NCBI GenBank assembly: GCA_001824635.1
Contig: MHYB01000113.1
Span: forward strand, 9,242 to 17,739
DNA: 8,498 nt
Source of the DNA: Planctomycetes bacterium GWF2_50_10
GTDB taxonomy: Bacteria; Planctomycetota; Phycisphaerae; Sedimentisphaerales; GWF2-50-10
Direction: 5' to 3'
This document shows positions 4,889 through 8,498 of the stretch, one piece after another. Within the stretch, counting starts at the first letter, position 1; every line of letters starts with the position of its first letter. The notes below the pieces were generated by a model, which was not told the DNA's origin, did not search any database, and saw only the letters and a program-made list of their open reading frames with translations. The position numbers and the translations under genes are program-made.

Positions 4889-5297
4889 TTTCGTCTCCGC
4901 CAGGCTGCTGTTTTCCGGTATAGGCGATATACATGGCATTCACAATGCACAGGAGATTTAAAGCCCCTGCTATGGCGGTGTATATCTGGCCTATCTCGTA
5001 AGGACGGCCGTTGCTGGGATAGGGCCAAATACCAGTGACAGGCCTGGTGTAATCGGCAATGAGAGCGACGACGGGAGAAGCGAGCATCTGGCCGCCATAC
5101 CAAAGGACTGCCTGAACAGGGTCTATCACCCCGATAGAACCAATCCACAGGCCAAGCGTGAAAAGACCGCAGATACCCACAAGTATCACGATGCCGCGGG
5201 CGCGATGGCCCAGCACTATCTGGCCAAGGCCGGGGACGACCCAGGAGATAGCGCCGATGAAAACCGCGAATAACGGGCTATAGGACGGGAACTTCAT
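4881..5297 (-). CDS. DUF6677-like multi-pass membrane protein
   Basis: This 138-residue protein has about four hydrophobic segments: roughly 9-27, 33-54, 61-82 and 105-127. The first loop carries PGLGQIVLGHRARG (22-35), similar to the PGxGxxYxGxxxxG turn of TM2-like and DUF6677 proteins. Near the end, YEIGQIYTAIAGALNLLCIVNAMYIA (100-125) matches my memory of planctomycete DUF6677 members. The function of that family is not known to me, and the assignment is from memory without a search. Its ATG directly abuts the TAA of the PpiD/SurA-like gene (TAAATG) with no convincing ribosome site, so translation is probably coupled. The 3' end overlaps the next small membrane gene by 8 bases. The tail (KQQPGGDENA) is polar. 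Confidence 0.7.
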   Translation of the reverse strand: MKFPSYSPLFAVFIGAISWVVPGLGQIVLGHRARGIVILVGICGLFTLGLWIGSIGVIDPVQAVLWYGGQMLASPVVALIADYTRPVTGIWPYPSNGRPYEIGQIYTAIAGALNLLCIVNAMYIAYTGKQQPGGDENA

Positions 5298-7538
5298 TTA
5301 TATTACTTCATCCATCGGCACCTCAGGCTGTTGGACGGGCCTGTTCATCATTTCCTCATCCCACTTGAAATTGAGCCGTTCGATAATGTGATTGGGCATG
5401 AGCATATCGAGGCCCAGTGACTGGCTTGTAACCAGATCGTTCATAATAGCAAGCTGTGACTTGAGCTGATCGAACTGCTCCTTTGTTACGAGAGTCTGGC
5501 CAAGCGTCTTGAGGACATAGAAAGTCATGCCGGCTTTCTGCTCGACGATCTGGGGCAGATTTGTCGCAGTCGACTGGTTATCAGGTATGATGTCGTAGAG
5601 CTTATCGACAAGTTCCTTCTGCTGCTGGTACATGCCTGCCCAGCTTTCACGGCCGGGATCTTCTGAAGCCTGGCGTTTGAGCATAATTACGCTCTGGCCG
5701 CTTATGCGACGAATGCCACTGAGTGGCTGGATCGTAAACGTCTGGCTGTTTGGATCTTTTGATGAACCGAACTGTTTATTGAGATCGGCAAGAGCAACAT
5801 CCCAGCCTTTTTCAGGTACAGCTTTGATAAGAGCCTGGGCTGCCTGTTGTGCAATCGGAAGGGCCGCGAGTTTCTTTGCGCTTTCAAGCACAACTGTCTT
5901 AAGAACATATACTTCATTGGACTCGGTGATGGTGCCGTTTGAATCAACAGGAAGCTTTTTAGCTATTGTAAGATCCAGTGTCGCGGCAACCTGGGGTTTC
6001 TTTGCATCAATTACCCTGACAATGGATGAGAACTGGTTCATGTAATCCGTAATCGGGCCGACCGTTTCAAACAGCCTGGGCTGGCGCACCGGGGCAAAAG
6101 GTCCAAGCTTGATGCCATCAAGATCTTTAACGGCAAAGACAATCTGTGAAAGGCGCGTCTGAGTCTGGCCCTGGCCGGGGATGTAGAATCGGCTTAAGAC
6201 CTGGTTTTGTTCGATATCCGAGGCACTTACAAGGCCGGTCTTGCCTGTGGCTATCCTTACATTGTGCTTGCCTGCGACAACCTTTGCGACTGCCTCATAG
6301 CTGCCGGCCATCTTAGCGACTTCGGCGAGCGGGGCATTATCAAGGTCAAGCGTGATAAGATTGGAATCCGCTATTTCACGAACTTCGTTAAGTATGCTCT
6401 GGCTACGTTCATTGACGCGGTTGCGTTGAAGCTGCTCGGCTATGTCGGAAGCGACTTCGGCGAATGAACGTGTTTTTTCTATCTGCTTGGAATTGGGATC
6501 GTTTGGATCAGAAGGTTCCTGGTATTTAAACTGGCTGAGGTTCTTGAGGTAGAATTCCTCGGTCTGCTCAGGTGTAGGTTGAGGGATGAGCTTTTGCACA
6601 TCACTCATATTGAGCATCGCGTATTCAACCTGCACGCGGGCGGGCTGTTTGAAGCCTATGCCATAAGGATTTTCGGTTGTGAAATCCATTGGAGCAGAAT
6701 CTTTGTACTTGCTGAAAAGTTCCGATACTTGTGCATCGGTGGGCTGGGGGGCCTTATCGACCAGCTTGTCGGCGCTGATTATGATTGCATTGGCATCAAG
6801 AGTCTGGCTTTGGGCAAGCACCTCATATTTGAGCTGGTCTATGGTAATGCTTTCATTGCGAGTTACCATTTCCATGTACTGCACTATGCCCAAAAGATCG
6901 GCAAAGACCTGCAGTGCGGTATCCTGTTCTACATTATATTGCTTGACGACTGCACCGATGAGCTGTTCGGCGGTTGCCTGGTTTTGTGTGAACTGTGGGA
7001 TCATGCTCTTGAGCAGGCTCCCTGCCTGTTCGCGCGATACGGCAATACCGGCTTCGCGCGCCTCGCCGCGGAGCAGCATCCAGTATAGCTCGGGCTTTTC
7101 CTGGCTGGCCTGTTCGAAAAATTCATCTATCTTGCCATCGGTGGCGTGAAGGCCGCCTTGGCGCGCGATGCGTTTGACTTCCTGTGCGATTAATGGCGAG
7201 AACTGCGGATTGGGGAATAGCAAGTGTGAAAGAAGAAGTGCCGGAACATCCGGGCTTTGCTGCATGAAACCGCCGGCGGGCCTGGAACGAAGGAACTGGT
7301 CGGCCTGCATGAACTGGAGCATTGAAAGCTCGCTGCGGGCCGCTTCTTTATCCTGATTTGTTATGAAGCTTTTTACGCCATAATGGGCTATTGCAGCAGT
7401 GGGCTTAATACCCGGGTGGCTCCACCGCTGTAAAAGCTGGGGCACAAGGAACGCCGCCATGATAAGCACGACGACGATGGCCATGATCTTGCTTTTGTTC
7501 TTGCGTAAGAATCTCATCAAGTGGAAATCTGATTTCAT
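5298..7538 (-). CDS. Large membrane-anchored PpiD/SurA-like periplasmic protein
   Basis: The 746-residue product has a basic N-terminus (MRFLRKNKSK, 8-17), one hydrophobic anchor at about 18-37 (IMAIVVVLIMAAFLVPQLL) and a long hydrophilic, Q-rich remainder with no further membrane segment. That is the plan of PpiD: cytoplasmic N-tail, one helix and a periplasmic chaperone body. The region 120-245 resembles a SurA_N helical chaperone module. QPARVQVEYAMLNMSDV (298-314) plus TPEQTEEFYLKNLSQFKYQ (322-340) matches the PpiD segment before the isomerase domain, and SFAEVASDIAEQLQRNRVNE (358-377) matches the stretch that normally follows. I see no parvulin signature, so isomerase activity is not supported. 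Start 7538 has GGAG five bases upstream; an ATG at 7613 would lie inside the promoter. It is first of three coupled membrane genes, probably acting in folding or export of envelope proteins. Confidence 0.72.
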   Translation of the reverse strand: MKSDFHLMRFLRKNKSKIMAIVVVLIMAAFLVPQLLQRWSHPGIKPTAAIAHYGVKSFITNQDKEAARSELSMLQFMQADQFLRSRPAGGFMQQSPDVPALLLSHLLFPNPQFSPLIAQEVKRIARQGGLHATDGKIDEFFEQASQEKPELYWMLLRGEAREAGIAVSREQAGSLLKSMIPQFTQNQATAEQLIGAVVKQYNVEQDTALQVFADLLGIVQYMEMVTRNESITIDQLKYEVLAQSQTLDANAIIISADKLVDKAPQPTDAQVSELFSKYKDSAPMDFTTENPYGIGFKQPARVQVEYAMLNMSDVQKLIPQPTPEQTEEFYLKNLSQFKYQEPSDPNDPNSKQIEKTRSFAEVASDIAEQLQRNRVNERSQSILNEVREIADSNLITLDLDNAPLAEVAKMAGSYEAVAKVVAGKHNVRIATGKTGLVSASDIEQNQVLSRFYIPGQGQTQTRLSQIVFAVKDLDGIKLGPFAPVRQPRLFETVGPITDYMNQFSSIVRVIDAKKPQVAATLDLTIAKKLPVDSNGTITESNEVYVLKTVVLESAKKLAALPIAQQAAQALIKAVPEKGWDVALADLNKQFGSSKDPNSQTFTIQPLSGIRRISGQSVIMLKRQASEDPGRESWAGMYQQQKELVDKLYDIIPDNQSTATNLPQIVEQKAGMTFYVLKTLGQTLVTKEQFDQLKSQLAIMNDLVTSQSLGLDMLMPNHIIERLNFKWDEEMMNRPVQQPEVPMDEVI

Positions 7539-7585
7539 AAAAACTCCGTAACTAAGCGGACTCAAATCTCTATTTAAGACAGTAA

Positions 7586-7613
7586 AGTATATATATATGC
7601 AATCGCATTGCAA
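7586..7613 (-). promoter_or_regulatory. Candidate promoter of the PpiD/SurA-like operon
   Basis: On the minus strand TTGCAA (7608-7613) is followed by 16 bases and TATACT (7586-7591), four of six and five of six matches. The start would fall near 7579, leaving a leader of about 40 bases to the ATG at 7538. This placement argues against the longer reading from 7613. Confidence 0.45.
7598..7612. promoter_or_regulatory. Inverted repeat inside the operon promoter, candidate operator
   Basis: TGCAAT and ATTGCA are perfect 6-base arms separated by CGC. The repeat overlaps the candidate -35 and most of the spacer of the minus-strand promoter, so a dimeric regulator could act here. No regulator gene is adjacent. 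Confidence 0.35.
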
Positions 7614-7647
7614 GTAAAATAGCTGCCTGCGTTTATGTGCATATTTC

Positions 7648-7669
7648 GGCCAAAGGTATTGGCCTTTGG
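7648..7669. other. Two mutually exclusive hairpins in the divergent intergenic region
   Basis: GGCCAA (7648-7653) pairs with TTGGCC (7659-7664), or CCAAAGG (7650-7656) pairs with CCTTTGG (7663-7669). Both are perfect, share bases and cannot form together. They lie about 20 bases before the GGAGG of the metallopeptidase leader. Whether they are transcribed is not shown. Confidence 0.4.
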
Positions 7670-7687
7670 GTTGATTTATTTACGAGC

Positions 7688-7692
7688 GGAGG
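7688..7692 (+). promoter_or_regulatory. Strong Shine-Dalgarno GGAGG without a matching main start
   Basis: GGAGG is 37 bases before the chosen GTG start of the lipoprotein gene, too far to serve it. Six bases after it lies TTG (7699), which opens a five-codon frame ending in TAA at 7714-7716. It may serve a tiny leader peptide, or signal that the real start is misplaced. Confidence 0.4.
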
Positions 7693-7729
7693 TTCTAATT
7701 GGGTCAACAATATTAAAGATTGGATCCAA

Positions 7730-8498
7730 GTGCACAAGACGTTACTTATCGTGATATGCTCGCTTTGGTTTTGCGGTGGATGCGCCGGCAACGGGAAAAC
7801 TAAAAGCAAAGTCGCAGCTGATACTCGGCAAACACTCATCGCCAGTCTTGAACGGCTGCCGGCTGTAGAGGCAGTAGCGCAATGGGACGGCGAATATGGC
7901 GCGGGCATCACGGTTGAAACCGCCCATTACCGCATTTACAGCTCCTGGCTTGACCCGCTGATGATGACGCGAATCCCCGCGTACATGGAATATGCCTACC
8001 AGGGTTACCAGAGCCAGCTGCCAAAGCCCGTTTCCAGTACTGGGAAGATGGATATTTATATATTTGCCACCCGCGGGCAGTGGGAACAGTTTACAAAGGC
8101 AAATACCGGCGAACTTGCCCCGATTTACCTTAAGATCAAGGCTGGTGCGTACTTTCTTGACGGTAACTGCGTTGCATATAATATAGGTATGACTCGCACC
8201 ATGAGCGTATTGGGACATGAGGGGTGGCACCAGTTCAACGCGCGGTATTTCAAATATAAGCTGCCAAGCTGGCTCGATGAGGGGATCGCGACGCTTTTTG
8301 AGGCCAGCAAGTTTGAAAACGGAGCCTGGACGTTCATGCCCGACAGAAATGTTTCAAGGCTGGGAGCACTGAAGGTGACGCTGGTTGCCCAAAAACAACT
8401 GCCCATCAGTGAGCTTATCGCGCTCAACCCGGGGCAGGTGCTTATTGAAAGCGACCAGGCGGTGTCGGGGTTTTATGCACAATCATACGCGCTTGTGA
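7730..8498 (+). CDS. Secreted lipoprotein zinc metallopeptidase, DUF1570/peptidase-MA-like (3' end outside window)
   Basis: The frame stays open to the window edge and gives 256 residues without a stop. The N-terminus MHKTLLIVICSLWFCGGCAGNGK looks like a lipoprotein signal: one Lys, a hydrophobic core and a candidate lipidated Cys18 preceded by GG, though the -3 residue is Cys rather than Leu. HEGWH (163-167) is an HExxH zinc motif, and WLDEGIATLFEA (181-192) supplies Glu184 as the third ligand, the arrangement of gluzincin peptidases and of DUF1570 proteins common in planctomycetes. The preceding segments (HYRIYSS at 66-72, KMDIYIFATRGQWEQF at 106-121) fit the strand-rich half before the active site. 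The GTG at 7730 is chosen because it is the only start that yields a signal peptide, with a weak GGA five bases upstream; an earlier in-frame GTG at 7637 has none. It is divergent from the PpiD/SurA-like operon. Confidence 0.75.
   Translation, partial: MHKTLLIVICSLWFCGGCAGNGKTKSKVAADTRQTLIASLERLPAVEAVAQWDGEYGAGITVETAHYRIYSSWLDPLMMTRIPAYMEYAYQGYQSQLPKPVSSTGKMDIYIFATRGQWEQFTKANTGELAPIYLKIKAGAYFLDGNCVAYNIGMTRTMSVLGHEGWHQFNARYFKYKLPSWLDEGIATLFEASKFENGAWTFMPDRNVSRLGALKVTLVAQKQLPISELIALNPGQVLIESDQAVSGFYAQSYALV

Noticed and set aside
5632..7149. Several plus-strand open frames opposite the PpiD/SurA-like gene
   Set aside because: They are Cys-, Leu- and Ser-rich shadows without ribosome sites or motifs, lying inside one long continuous minus-strand gene.
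7539..7613. A longer N-terminus for the PpiD/SurA-like protein (start at 7613)
   Set aside because: It would begin inside the candidate -35 box, has no ribosome site, and would place 25 unlikely residues before a normal basic N-tail and anchor.
7742..8230. A 162-codon minus-strand open frame opposite the metallopeptidase
   Set aside because: The plus-strand frame has a signal peptide, an HExxH motif and the matching downstream Glu; the minus-strand reading has no domain. The plus-strand gene is easy to miss because it has no stop within the window.

Overview
The window looks like chromosomal DNA of a Planctomycetota bacterium, probably class Phycisphaerae. This is an inference from moderate GC, a DUF6677-like membrane protein next to a large anchored PpiD/SurA-like protein, a DUF1570-like lipoprotein metallopeptidase and a lone STAS protein. 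No rRNA, tRNA, CRISPR array or insertion sequence is visible. Most of the window is ordinary housekeeping and envelope content, with one small toxin-antitoxin module that may be accessory.

Layout: (1) 1-1091, plus strand: the 3' end of a UDP-glucose dehydrogenase gene, then a UDP-glucuronate 4-epimerase. Together they convert UDP-glucose to UDP-glucuronate and UDP-galacturonate for surface polysaccharide. (2) 1082-2388: a cytoplasmic alpha/beta-hydrolase esterase on the minus strand, whose 3' end overlaps the epimerase by 10 bases, diverging from a nitroreductase-family flavoprotein on the plus strand. (3) 2518-3702, plus strand: a short STAS-domain (anti-anti-sigma-like) protein, then rnc (RNase III). 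rnc has its own near-consensus promoter and a leader hairpin; its protein carries Cys where the catalytic Asp114 usually sits. (4) 3720-4462, minus strand: a toxin-first higB-higA module. It converges on rnc, and one perfect hairpin covers both stop codons. Its promoter contains an inverted repeat that could be the HigA operator. (5) 4640-7538, minus strand: a tight three-gene membrane operon, transcribed from the large PpiD/SurA-like protein through the DUF6677-like protein to an 82-residue two-helix protein, ending in a probable intrinsic terminator. (6) 7730-8498, plus strand: the 5' part of a secreted lipoprotein metallopeptidase running off the window, with a GTG start and an unusual leader.

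I found no clearly new multi-gene system. The points most worth a second look are the RNase III active-site substitution, the envelope operon whose PpiD-like protein shows no parvulin catalytic signature, the leaders of rnc and of the metallopeptidase gene, and the hairpin shared by two convergent genes. All functions are read from motifs by eye without database searches.
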